Under the pieces are notes generated by a model. That model ran no database searches. It had not been told where the DNA came from and saw only the letters and a list, made by a program, of their open reading frames with translations. 64,000 nucleotides of DNA, taken from positions 6,882,001 through 6,946,000 of the forward strand of contig OX637287.1 in NCBI GenBank assembly GCA_951799445.1. Direction: 5' to 3'. Positions 12,047 through 23,659 of the stretch are shown here, piece by piece. The position numbers and the translations under genes are program-made. Numbering within the stretch: position 1 is the first letter of the stretch; each line of letters opens with the position of its first letter. The stretch comes from Pseudisothecium myosuroides (Eukaryota; Streptophyta; Bryopsida; Hypnales; Lembophyllaceae).

Positions 12047-13047
12047 GAGCATTGCCATTGCATGAACTTGACCAGGAACAAAAAATGGTTTTCCAAGAGG
12101 GTAATGGCGAGGTGGTTGCCGTTCCGTCTCCCCTTCTTTAGGAATTGGCACAATGCAATCCACATGTGTGACACGCCTTGGAAGCACCTTTATCCACCTT
12201 GTTTAACCCTTTAGTGACCGTGGTTGATTTAGAGGGCGAGCACAGTCTTTGAATACAAATTTGGAAAAGGGAAATTTCATCACTACTCTAAGGAAGTAAT
12301 CCCATATCAAACCGTAGGAATTGATGTTGTAGGCTTTATCCGTGAAAAAAACAAAAAGAGAACATGATTTGATGGTGCAATTTGTTGTGAGTGATCTTCA
12401 AAGTGCGATGCATCGAAGTAGCCTTCAACTGAAGCAGTATAATACATTATTGCCCATAACTTTTGAAACATGCTTCTACAGTTCATGGGATTGTTGGACA
12501 ATGTTTCTATCGTTCTTAGGCGTCAATTTCAAATAGAATCACATGAGTTGCTGAATATATATGCAACTTAGAAGGTATGACTCAGGTCGGCCTTCTTGTC
12601 TTTGGACAAGCACATCTACTTTGTTACTGCACAAAATTCTCTGAAACTGGATTTGTTCGGAGCCCATGCTGAAGCTCTATTTGCGTTACTCTTTGAGTTT
12701 TTTCAAATACCATGTATTGAGAGCAGTAAAAGACAAAGAATCCAAAATTTGACCAAAAAGTGGTCAACCGGTCACTAAAGGGTTAATATGTTTTACATCA
12801 ACCAACGACGTCATGCAAGAAAATGATTCCCAAGGATTTGAAAGGATGTGCTTAGAATTCCTCCGTTGTCAAAGGATTGAGTGTCCGCGTGAACTCTTGC
12901 CATAGGCAAGAAAAGACCTTGAAAATGGTGTGGACGGAGCATTGTAGCGTTGCCCATGAAATTGGGAAAGCTTTTTTGCGTGGATGCGGTGGAACCCAAA
13001 AGTGACGCCTTCCCACAATAGTCGTGCTTCCGTCTTCCGTCATGCTC
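12047..13047. mobile_element. PIF/Harbinger-like MITE with a nested TTAA element
   Basis: It starts GAGCATTGCCATTGC after TAG (12044-12046) and ends CATGCTC before TAA (13048-13050). The sequence before TAG is another inverted terminus (GGTGGCAATGCTC), so two elements abut here. Subtracting the nested 576-bp element leaves about 420 bp, matching other copies. The TIR is short and diverged. Confidence 0.5.
12207..12782. mobile_element. TTAA-flanked TIR element (type CCCTTTAGTGACCG), 576 bp
   Basis: The left end CCCTTTAGTGACCG and right end CGGTCACTAAAGGG are perfect 14-bp inverted repeats, followed by GGTTGA on both sides after a short offset. TTAA flanks it at 12203-12206 and 12783-12786. 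There is no transposase-like frame. It is nested inside the Harbinger-like MITE at 12047-13047. Confidence 0.85.
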
Positions 13048-13728
13048 TAACACTATTTGAGAAGCAACACTACAAAATAGAATGAAGAGTGTAATGGGAA
13101 TGGGACAACTCCATGTCCTTTCCCTTGAAGAATTGGAAAAGTAACCCCTTCAGTTGGTTCATTCTATTTTTTATTTATTTTTATTTTGAAACAAGTTGAT
13201 TCATTTGATTGCCAATTCACAGGAACTCATCATCCCTCCCTCTTTAAGTTAGGGTACTTAATTAACCATTTTGTTGAATCTGTTCCTCAAGCAAGCGATT
13301 TGATTACGTTATCATGACCGTGCGTCCTGCAACTACTGTAGTGAGTCAGTACTGTAGTGAGAGAGTCCACCACTCCACGGCTCCACCGTAACTTCCGGAA
13401 CGCAGGTTCGGATTATAATTCACTCACTCTCACTGACAACAAGTACAACTCAGTGTCTTCATGTGATTGCGTGAACTGTGAGGAAAGTTGACGTGGACAG
13501 TGCGTGCAGTCGAACTTAAGGTAGTTTGAAAAAAAGCATTCAAGTTCACTTGGTCAGTATTGGTGCACTTACTGTACCAGGGAATTTGCAAATAGTTCTC
13601 ACCCAATAGGAATGACCACACTAATTCAGTTAAACTAATTTACTGCCAAGTCAATTTCGGAATGCTGGCCAGCTGGGAAAATGACTCATTTCAGCGAGTT
13701 TAATTACTCAACCAACCACTCCAATTAA

Positions 13729-14179
13729 CCCATAAACGACGCCACGGCCATTTTCTGGTCAATGAATGAGAGAGAATCCTTATCTATAATGGAAAAAGCC
13801 CCCCTCCGCTGCAGTACTGTTTCAGTGGCTATGCAGTATAATACCAAAAACATACTATTGTAGTACTGCAAACAATACTGCAACAATACTTGTCAGATCC
13901 CTAACTGTAAGATTATTGTTGCAGTATTGCTTGCAGTATTGCAAGAGTATGTTTTTGGTATTATACTGTGTAGCCACTGAAGCAGTACTGAAGCAATAGG
14001 GGGGTACTTTCCTAATGTAGGACATAATTGCAACTATTTATTCTTGGAATTTTGTGTAAAAAGGAGAAAAAATGAATAGTAGTTTGACCTCTGCTGAGCC
14101 TTTTTTTTTTTTTAAGTAGATGATGTCATACAGCGCCAAAAGGGATGATTTCCACAGTCACTAGCTCGACGTTCAAGGG
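13729..14179. mobile_element. TTAA-flanked MITE (type CCCTTGAACG) with a nested palindrome
   Basis: The left end is CCCATAAACGACG and the right end CGACGTTCAAGGG, an imperfect inverted repeat, flanked by TTAA at 13725-13728 and 14180-14183. The reverse complement of its right half aligns with the element at 24116-24338 through shared blocks (ATCATCCCTTTT, ACATCATCTACT, GGTCAAACTACTATTCAT). Both are therefore one family, and the 206-bp palindrome at 13799-14004 is extra sequence in this copy. Confidence 0.75.
13799..14004. repeat. 206-bp near-perfect palindrome (hairpin element)
   Basis: Arms starting CCCCCCT with blocks CAGTACTGTTTCAGTGGCT and GTATAATACCAAAAACATAC are repeated inverted at the right end. 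The loop is short (around TTGTCAGATCCCTAACTG). A transcript would form a long hairpin of about 95 paired bases, like a small foldback MITE or a young MIRNA-type locus. No clear target duplication is visible. Confidence 0.8.
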
Positions 14180-14183
14180 TTAA

Positions 14184-16632
14184 GTTGACCCTTAAAGAAC
14201 AGACTAGTGGGGGTGGAAATCATCCATTTTGGTATTGTATGGATCATTGGTTTCAAAAAATAAATCCAAGAGTGCTTATTAGAAGTCAAACTATTGTAAA
14301 AGACCTCGCCTTTTTACGTAAAATTCGGAGGATGAAAAGTTGCACTAAAAAGGAGAAGTGCGGTTTTCATCCAGTTTTTTTCCCCAGGATCCATTGGGAG
14401 CTTGCAGATCGGTTGAGGAGAAATTTTAGTCTCATTCAAGACTTTTTTTCTTCTTCTGCTGCAAATGACTAGAAATTAAATGAAAATTCTGAATTTTTTT
14501 CTACATCTTCTTAAACAAGTTTGCTACAAGATCCTATGGTTACATGTGTCTAAAAATTGTTTTTTTTGTAAAATTTATTACTAGTATTAGAAATGGCACT
14601 TTTGGATCATTTTTGGTGAAAACATAGTCAAAAACCTTTACGGGTTAAATCAAAATTCTATCAAAAATTGGTTATAACAAACATTGATAGATTTTATTAA
14701 TCAAAATTGAATCTCCTTGCCAATTTCTTCATAGCTCACCAATCTTTGTGAAAACTAGTATATTCTATACACTTGTTACAAGACCACATTAAATTAAATA
14801 CTTTTGAAACTACTTTCAATTCCATGTGTAAGTTTCTAGAGTAAATTTACATTTGCTTAAACAAGCCAATGAAGTAAGATATTTGACCCATATATAGAAA
14901 ATGTAAGAATGCATTTAGTAGGTTGTCTTCAAAGGTTTTACTCTTTGTGAGGTAGGTCATTAAAGAAGAATTTGGCAATTGAAGGAAAATCAATATTAAT
15001 ATAAATATATAAATATTTGTATTTTTTCTCCTACTAATTATTTTGTAGAATGGTTTAAAACCATCAACTTACAAAATCATGGTCAATTAGACAATAACAA
15101 TTAGAAAAACCATTCTTCAATGTTATAACATCTTGGCTACAAATAGCCAACAATCATGTGCTAAACATTTGCTTTATTCCCTAAGCTTGTTCAAAGAATT
15201 GTAAATCCATCCACATTTGTACTTAAGGAAGTGCCTAATTCACAGGGAATTAAATTATCCCTGCATCATGAAGGGACCATCCAAAGAACCCAACTTGATT
15301 GCAAAGGTGGCTTTGACAAATGGAGTTTAATTTTAGAGCCTTGTGCCTTTCTAAGGTCATTGTTGCATAATCCCTAAAAGAAACAACATTCATTAGGTGG
15401 ATTATAAAGGTTTTGAAGAATATATTGCAAATGGTATACAAATGAAGTATGTGCAAGGATGCTGAGTTTTTTTTGTCTATCTTTCAATGATATGACTATC
15501 TTGATTACTCAGTGCTTCATGAATTTTATGCAAGGTTTTTTAAATCACTTCTTGTTTAAATGGAAAGGAAAGAAAAATTTGCAAAATGAATATCTTATGT
15601 CTAAATTCTCTTTAGGTCATACTTCCCCCTAGGAAGCTCAAGATATACATTCCCCTTACACCATATAGAGGCTCAAATTTTTTATTTGGAAGTTTATAAT
15701 TGGTGAACCTTGTTACATTTGACAAAAATAGAAAACCTCATGCAAAGATTTTCCAACAATTGGTCCAATTGGTCAATTTGTACAACATTTAGAATTATTT
15801 CATGTAGGAATGGGAAAAATAGAAAATTTTGCAAAAATGTAGATCTTATGTCTAGATTCTTCTCAAGCTGTAATTTTTTTTCCTTTGAAACTCTACATTT
15901 TCCTTTTTAGCAAGCTCACTAGGCTCTCTTTCACAAGTAGAATGTTGATCACTAGTTGAAATTTGAGTCATGCAAGACTTGAGTTAATTTTTTATATGTA
16001 AGATTTACATTGAAATGCTCCATGCAAGTTTGTCACTACTCTTGAGCAACACGATTGATTTGAAATTCTTGTTCTGGAAAGTAGGCTTATCAAATTGATT
16101 TCAAATAGTTACTTCAACAATCTTCATGCTTTCAAATCAATGCTTAATTTCAATGCAACATTAGATGCAATTTTACTGAGTCATTTTCTATGAGTGGGAT
16201 GGACCCATTCAATCGACTCTCCAAAGACGACCCCAACTTCTTTGTTGGCGTTGTTCCACATTCAAACAACATTAATTTGGAAATGCAACCCCAACTTGAT
16301 TTTAATATGTTTAGCCAATTATATGCTTAGCCAATTATATGCTACATGTTGACACAACCAAGGTGGATACCAATGTCTAAAATTACCAACTGATCAATTT
16401 TATTTGAATAATGAAATAAGCAACCATGCATTCTTAGATACAATTAGCTTGCCTTATCAATCCCATAGAGAAGATTGATGTACATGAATTTAAGATGAAT
16501 GTACATGATGTGTGCGCATTTAAATACCTTGACAAGCAACATTAGAGACAATAATATGAAGCTTCTTCTCATACATACAAACTCAAGAACTTCCTACTTA
16601 AAACAAACGCTTTCGTGGCCAAATCAAACTTC
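14184..16632. other. AT-rich intergenic region
   Basis: No gene found. Sequence around 14480-14650 resembles the interior and right end of TTAA elements (CCTTTACGGGTTAA) but no reliable left end pairs with it. The rest is low-complexity AT-rich DNA. Confidence 0.5.
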
Positions 16633-16634
16633 TA

Positions 16635-17014
16635 GGGGAGATTTCCCATTCCAGATCAACACCCTATTCTGGCAGAGTAGACATGTCTCTTTTTGTGAAA
16701 GAGGAGAATAATAGTGATTAATTGTGACACGATTCCCAAGGCAATTGTGGCACATTATAATGGGCTCAAAGACTCTCAATATTGCAACCAACCCTTGGGT
16801 GATTTTGTAACTAGTCCTTGGTCGGAAATAACAAGACCTATATCACCAATATGGGATGGACATTGATTAATTCATAGTAATTTCGTTTTGAGACAAAAAA
16901 ATCTGAAAACTCTAGAAACAGTCCGAACCTGCACTCGACATAATTTTCCCTCCGATGAAACCGCCCTCCACCTACCTGTAATTCCTTAAGTGGTCAGGAA
17001 TGGGAAATCTCCCC
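16635..17014. mobile_element. TA-flanked MITE with 18-bp TIRs
   Basis: GGGGAGATTTCCCATTCC at the left is matched by GGAATGGGAAATCTCCCC at the right (17014), each flanked by TA (16633-16634, 17015-17016). Size 380 bp, non-coding. A TA target suggests a Tc1/mariner-Stowaway-like MITE, though the termini are not the usual Stowaway ones. Confidence 0.7.
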
Positions 17015-17739
17015 TAACTCTCTACTGTATCTAGAAATGTTGAAATAAAAAAAGCAATAGTGACAACAATAGAAACACTCTCTCGACTTTCTTACAAGAC
17101 CTCTTCGACCAAGACTAAACCCAGATCTTGAACTTAGACCATTCAAAATTGTACAAGTCTCCAACATTGCTCACAAAAGTACGGAGTATTTGAGATTCCT
17201 TCATCTAGTCTATTGCGGGGACTGTTGCAAGAGTCACATCTGTCCCTATATGCTCACCAAATGATACAAATTCACTCCGCCAAAGTTGTTGCTACTATAA
17301 AGTTACCATCTTGCTCAAAATGCTTAAATCTGCAAGTCCAACAAAGGTGAAAAAGTATCTCCGCTTATTGCCGCAATGGATCCCGTGCATGCAGCGAAGT
17401 TCTCGTGCTAAGAGTCTACGACAATCCTTGGTAGTAGTCTCGATCCTCGGTCATGTCAAAATCTCAACCTCGTGATCGATGGACTAAACAATGGTAAGCT
17501 TGGTCAGCAGAGACAAAAACAAGAAAACATGTACCCAAATATTACCAAGGACAATGTGACTGCAAAAAGAGAATTAAACTGGAAAGGATACAACTTGTTC
17601 CCTGATTCCAGAACCTAGCCGGAATCATTGAAATAGGGAATTCTTCCTTTCATTTGCACCCAAAAAGAAAAAGAAAAGTACGGAGTATCATCAAAATTAA
17701 GGGTAGACGACTGCGTTACATACCAGCATGTGCAGGATC

Positions 17740-17976
17740 TCAGCGAACAGGAGATCTCACTTCGGTGAACTCATGATGCTTACCAAACCCTGGTGGCTCC
17801 AAGAACTTGCAGATGTAATAGAAGACAATAATCATAATGGCATCAAAGAGGAACACAAACGAGTGTATGCAGATGAGCAAGGGAGCTTCCCAGTACTTTT
17901 CGTAAACAATCGACGCATCTGCGTTGCGGATGATAGGAAACTCGAAGAGAACATCCAGGAGCGTGACATTCACATT
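17740..17976 (-). pseudogene. Tandem partial copy of the membrane protein gene (C-terminal 78 codons)
   Basis: The minus strand repeats the end of the adjacent gene. It encodes NVTLLDVLFEF, then KYWEAPLLICIHSFVFLFDA, then EVRSPVR and a stop, where the intact gene has NATLLDILFEF, KYWEAPLLICMHSFVFLFDA and EDVRSPVH. Similarity continues into the sequence after the stop (GGATACAA and AGGATCTCAG blocks), so the duplicated unit is about 17577-17990 against 18060-18420. The N-terminal 290 codons are absent. It lacks the upstream exon sequence and is probably not functional. Confidence 0.85.
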
Positions 17977-18144
17977 CAGAAGCTTGATCAAAAGAGACAT
18001 GAAAGAATGGACTTGATTACCAAGCAACAGGTGATTGCAGAAAGTGGAAAAGAGTAAAGACTGCTGGAAAGGATACAATTCGTTTCCCAGTTCCACAACC
18101 ATCAAAATAATGGGAAAAAGACTATGTTACATATGTCCAGGATC

Positions 18145-19254
18145 TCAGTGAACAGGGGATCTCACGTCTTCCAACTCACTAGAACTAACTAGATGATGCT
18201 CTCCACCAGGCTGAGCGACACCCTGAGGCTCCGAAGATTTGCAGATGTAATACAAGACACTGATCATAATGGCATCAAACAGGAACACAAACGAGTGCAT
18301 GCAGATGAGCAAGGGCGCTTCCCAGTACTTGTCGTAAACTATGGATTTGTCCGCGTTGCGGATGATGTGAAACTCGAAGAGAATGTCCAGCAGTGTGGCA
18401 TTCACATTCGTGACTAAGAAGAGCAGCAGAGCCACCTCCGCCCTCCCTTTCAGAAGATTTATGCTCTGCATGAGAGCAGGTTTGCCGTGGAATCCTTCCA
18501 GCGCCGAAACCACATATGCAAGATTGCACATCACATTCGCATAGGCCAGCCCCGCAGCTAGCGCCAATCCCACTATTGTGGCCGCCAGGAGACTGAAGGA
18601 TCCAAAGAGAGTGGACGCTTTGGAGGCGAACCACAACAATGCGGCGAACGCCGTGGCGAAGGATAAGTAGACCGAGCACGTCCACATGAACGTCTGCATG
18701 AGCAGTAACCAAATCTTCTGCAAGATGTCGACGATTTCGGCCAATTCGAGCCGCCGTCGCCCGTATGTGGCCGCCACGATGTAAGCCACGCCGGCTTTCA
18801 GCAGCGGAGAAAACAAGGCGGAGAATGGGATGTCCACCACGTTCGACATGATAATCTCCGCCAGTCTCCTGTACCCCGCCCGATGCGAGTGCTGCTTGAA
18901 CCGCTGCGCCGCGGAAAACTCCACCGCGCGGACCAGATACTCCATGAAAGGGAGCAGGAGCAGGATGTGTGAGAGAAGAATGGCCGAGAGAGGGACAGCG
19001 AGAGCTAACCCTAATGTGAGAAGAATACCATTGTGTCTTCGGAGAAGGGTTGTGGATTCTTGCATTATGTCCAACACCTGCATTGCAGGCTGATCCTCCG
19101 AATACCCAGCCCAGCGACCACTCTCCAGGCGGGATTGCTTGCCGCGGAACGACATGTACTCAAGAAGCGCCTCATCGTCGGAATCTTCTTCGTGAGGGTC
19201 CACAGTTCCCGCTCTTTCAATGCCAGGCTCCGTCGGCTCATGTTGCCGATCCAT
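18145..19254 (-). CDS. Predicted polytopic integral membrane protein, 369 aa
   Basis: Single-exon gene. The frame is open upstream to 19284 but only with TTG, so I start at the ATG at 19254 (MDRQHEPTE). The N-terminal 75 residues are acidic and soluble. About six hydrophobic segments follow, among them ILLTLGLALAVPLSAILLSH, SVYLSFATAFAALLWFA, SLLAATIVGLALAAGLAY and ICMHSFVFLFDAIMISVLYY. It resembles the uncharacterised plant membrane-protein group that includes Arabidopsis At1g31130 and At4g19950, but only in layout; I would not assign a function. The region upstream is GC-rich (19.3-20.0 kb), fitting a promoter and 5' UTR, with a TATA-like ATATAATATG on the minus strand near 19755. Its 3' end is tandemly duplicated just downstream. 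Confidence 0.85.
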   Translation of the reverse strand: MDRQHEPTEPGIERAGTVDPHEEDSDDEALLEYMSFRGKQSRLESGRWAGYSEDQPAMQVLDIMQESTTLLRRHNGILLTLGLALAVPLSAILLSHILLLLPFMEYLVRAVEFSAAQRFKQHSHRAGYRRLAEIIMSNVVDIPFSALFSPLLKAGVAYIVAATYGRRRLELAEIVDILQKIWLLLMQTFMWTCSVYLSFATAFAALLWFASKASTLFGSFSLLAATIVGLALAAGLAYANVMCNLAYVVSALEGFHGKPALMQSINLLKGRAEVALLLFLVTNVNATLLDILFEFHIIRNADKSIVYDKYWEAPLLICMHSFVFLFDAIMISVLYYICKSSEPQGVAQPGGEHHLVSSSELEDVRSPVH

Positions 19255-22200
19255 TGACCTAACTCGCCTAGCCCTCCGATTCAAACCCTAAAGGCAAATT
19301 ACGACCGATCTCAACCCCAATGGGCACCGAGAATTCTCCCAGCTGAGCAATACCATCTCACTTGCACTAGAAAAAAAATACCTGAAGTCAAAACCTCCGA
19401 TTCCAACTGCAAGTTTGATTTCCGATACACACCTGCTCCAAATTTCCTCCCCTCAATTCGCATTCCTCCCCAAAGCGATACTCCCAACCAAGATCGCCTA
19501 CCACATCATCCTCGCAAACGCAGCACACCAACCCCACTTTCGCTCCCCCCAAACGCAGAAAATCCAAGCACCGAAATGCGGATCGACACCCACACGCTTC
19601 TCGACCTCAATCAACGAGCACAACAAGAAGCACCCCTCCCCAAGAAAAACCGAACCTGGGAAACCTCGGGGACCTCGGGAGTCTCGCAGCCGTCGTTTCC
19701 CAAGAAAGAAAGCAGGTCATGCGAGGGGAAGGAAAGGATTCACAATACGGTCATATTATATCGATCGATCGGGCATCAAATGGCAGGCATCTCGTGCGGG
19801 AAATGTAACCCTAATAAGTTAGCCCAAGATGAAGAAGCCACGAAGTGAGTGCCAAGCGGAAGGGGCAAGGTGGGCAATGCGCGTTCGAGTCACAAGGAAT
19901 GAGTCGCCACGGTCGCACGCACGTAGGCAGCAATTTCCGAAAGGCTTTGCGAGCGCGGCCCTCACTCACATGGCTGCTGAACTGGCCATGGCTTGTTTAG
20001 TCTTCTGTTTCCGGTCCGGTCCACCTCGTCCAGCGGAGGTGCCATGGGACAAAATTAGGTTAAGATGACACAGAGTGGAAAATCAGTTAGTTTGGTGTAA
20101 GGTAGGAACTCCCAAATTGCAAAAGCGACACTTTTTTTGTCTGGTCATAGTAAGACTCATCAGATTTTTATATTTTCACTTGTTGGCAATTGAAAGGAGA
20201 TTTCGACACATTGGAAAGTGTTTCATTTGGATATTCCTTGCAAAAGTTACAAAGGGTCAAAGTTTGTTTGGTAGATGTTCTTAATCAGTTTTTTAGTGGA
20301 GGTAGATATTGAGTAACTAGATGTACATCTTGTGAAGATGGTGCTTTGCGGTCAATGGCACATTTAAGAGTCTCTATCACACCAAAAATTGTTTAAAGAA
20401 GTATCTGAGCATGTTTCTTATTATTGTCTTTGGATTTTGACATGCAATATTCTTTGACATGCAAAATTTTTTATACCCTCTTTGTGAGTTAGAGTTGTAA
20501 AGGTGGGATCTTATCCTTAATTTAGGAAGAAGGCAAGTGAATCTGATTAGATTAATATTTTGAAGTGACTTGCATTGGTTTACCATGGACATTAACTAAC
20601 TATTAGAGGCCATTGCCATTCTTATCCTTCTATCTATTTGAAGTGACCCTCAAAGCCTTACTGTATGTTTTTTTTCTATTCAATTTTGTAGATGATGTGG
20701 AATTATTCTGCTACTTTGACTTGCTTCAAATTTTCACTCTTATTGGTGTTTGTGGCTTCTATCTCACAATCACAAAGGAACCATTCTATTGGTAGGGCAT
20801 CTTCAAATAAGAATTCTAAACCAATAAAGTTATGTATGATATTGAAAAAGTCAAACCTCCATATAAATTATGTGATGGCAAAGTGGAGTGGGCCATATTA
20901 TTAAGAATAATCATAGGTACGGATTTCTTATGCCTAAGAAATAACAAGAAATTACTTATTTTTGGTTGCTTTCCATAATTTGGCTTGCTTTGCCATTACA
21001 TTACAATCTCAATACAAGCACATTTGCATACTCAAGTTAGTGGCCTTTAAGATCTCAAAACACTCATACAATAAACAACAAATTGCAATTGCACAATCAC
21101 CACTACTTTGCAATAGTGGTGATGCTTGTTTGTATTGAGATTATGAATCCCTGACATGTCACAAGTTCATTACGCATAGGAAAGAAGTAAGATTGAAAAA
21201 TTCATAGCCAGGTCTTTTGTGAAAACAAGCAACTTATAACATACAAATTCCCCATCTGATAATAGGGAAATTCATACAAATCCATGATGAAGATCCATGA
21301 TCCCCAAGGATCAAGCACATGTTGCAAATCCCCTGTTGGGATGAAGTATAAATGTTGAATTTACACATTTGGAAGGTGAAAGAACCTCCTTTTATAGCAA
21401 GGTTCATTTCCTTTCTGCATTACTTTTGTATGTTCAAGTTATCTAGTCCGAAATTTTATGGTGTCATTTGCAACTCCTGTGCATCTGCTGTAGTGCTGTG
21501 ACAATAAAGTCTCTTTTGTGAAGCTCACATTGCAGACATCGTACACGTTGACTTGCATTGTTTGAGCTTCCAAATTTCCAACCTGAATGGTATCATTTCC
21601 AATGTGTCAGTGAGCTTGGTTGATGAGCAGAGAATGCAGAAGTGGCAACCTTGGTCACCAGTCCCACTAGCCCGAACTTTCAAATTTACAAGACACCCTT
21701 GTCATTCCACCCACCAACGTATTTGTTCACAATGATATTCTTGCATTTTTCTCCTTACTCTTTCCATGTTTTAGTTCCATACCAACGTCTCATTCATTCC
21801 AACATCTAAACCCTAAACCTGGGCTTATGTTCTACTTATAATGCACCGTACAACCAGAGGTTACAAGGTATTCCCATCAGATATATAGATTTCAGAGAGC
21901 CCGAGGCAAAGGGGAGGGGGAAGCGGCCCGGCACAAAACCAAGATATTTAACAAGCAGAGAATGAAGGGTCAATTGGTATCGAGAGCATGTAGTAACAAT
22001 GGATACCAGTTCACTCAATAGCTAGTATGAAAGACGACGTAGAGTACCGGTATTGAACTTGGAATGTTACAATTACTTCTTACTCACGACAGAGCATACA
22101 ATGAATAGACAAAGTCATACAGCTAGGAGATTGACGTGATGATCCTAAACCCCAAACGCTGTTAAAATGACTCTACATGTGTGAACTGCAAATCTAATCA

Positions 22201-22502
22201 ACCTCTCGTATGCATCGGCAACAGATCTAAAACAAAGCTTAATTTCCAGAGGCCGGATAGCCATAGTTCAGACATGGTATACTCAATTCCACAACAAGTT
22301 GCAACGCAAATTTTCATAATTGGATCGTCAAAATATGTACAAATTATGGACGCCGACTACCGTAGTCAACTGACAGTAAAAAGAACTCAGCCGCTACCTC
22401 CATACTATTAACGAATTGAAAACTAGGTGTAAGCGGTATCCAGTGTCACCGTAAGCTCTCTATGGGGCAAAATCTGTAAGAAACCGCACACCAAATTGAG
22501 TT
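19255..22502. other. Intergenic region between membrane protein and histone H3 genes
   Basis: 19.3-20.05 kb is the GC-rich upstream region of the membrane protein gene. The remainder is AT-rich without a supported gene. A foldback of about 150 bp lies at 20998-21150 (ATTACAATCTCAATACAAGCA, inverse at the right). Confidence 0.5.
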
Positions 22503-22955
<453 letters not shown>

Positions 22956-23104
22956 CTAATGGACTCAAATTGCAGTGCGCAACGGATCTAATGAGCTCGG
23001 ATTGCAGCGACGAAGGAGAATAGAATGGTAGCTAGTGCAAATCCAGACAGGAAAATTGTAACGGACAAGTGGGTGCGGGTGGTTTCTAAGTCCTGGGAGC
23101 AGAG

Positions 23105-23111
23105 CTTATAT
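23105..23111 (-). promoter_or_regulatory. Putative TATA box of histone H3
   Basis: The minus strand reads CCATATAAGC about 190 bp before the H3 ATG, leaving a 5' UTR of roughly 160 nt. It is the best TATA-like match in this spacer. No clear histone octamer (CGCGGATC) was found. Confidence 0.4.
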
Positions 23112-23659
23112 GGTTTGAAGCTTGAGGTTCGAAAGCAATGGAGGGAGATTGGAAAAATGGCGCGAATTCCGTTCCCGCGCACACTCGGTGTTCAACGGTT
23201 CAAGCCCTCTGGATGGATGAAGAAAGAGGTTATTCATCCATAATTCGACTCCTTCGGGATTTCTGCCACCGTCCGAGAACTGACCCCATTTCCCTACCTA
23301 GGGTTATATGTAAAAATCTGCCCACTAAGGAAGGAGACTCTATTTGTGTCACAATTTGGAAGCCAACCTGTTTATGTCACTATGTATAACCAGGGTACAT
23401 TTCAAATTTTCATATGAATTTTATTGGTGCATAGTAGATACAAAGTGATTCAAGTAGGGTTTTTTTTACCTTTGTGGATAATTTTGTGCTTTGAACCTCT
23501 CCTTGCCAATTTCAGATCTTGGAATTCCAAACATGAGTTAATATTTTCCAAAATTTGTCATTGGTACTAAATTATAAGTTCCAAGTTTTCTGCATGCTTT
23601 ACTTAGACCAAAAGGCTTCATGTTGTTTCTATAAATATGATACTTAACACATGTGACAA

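Noticed and set aside
14184..14651. Possible further TTAA element ending CCTTTACGGGTTAA
   Set aside because: The candidate left end (TTGACCCTTAAAGAAC) matches poorly and lacks TTAA.
19415..19848. Overlapping 90- and 135-codon plus-strand frames
   Set aside because: They lie in the GC-rich upstream region of the membrane protein gene, overlap in different frames and have low-complexity basic composition.
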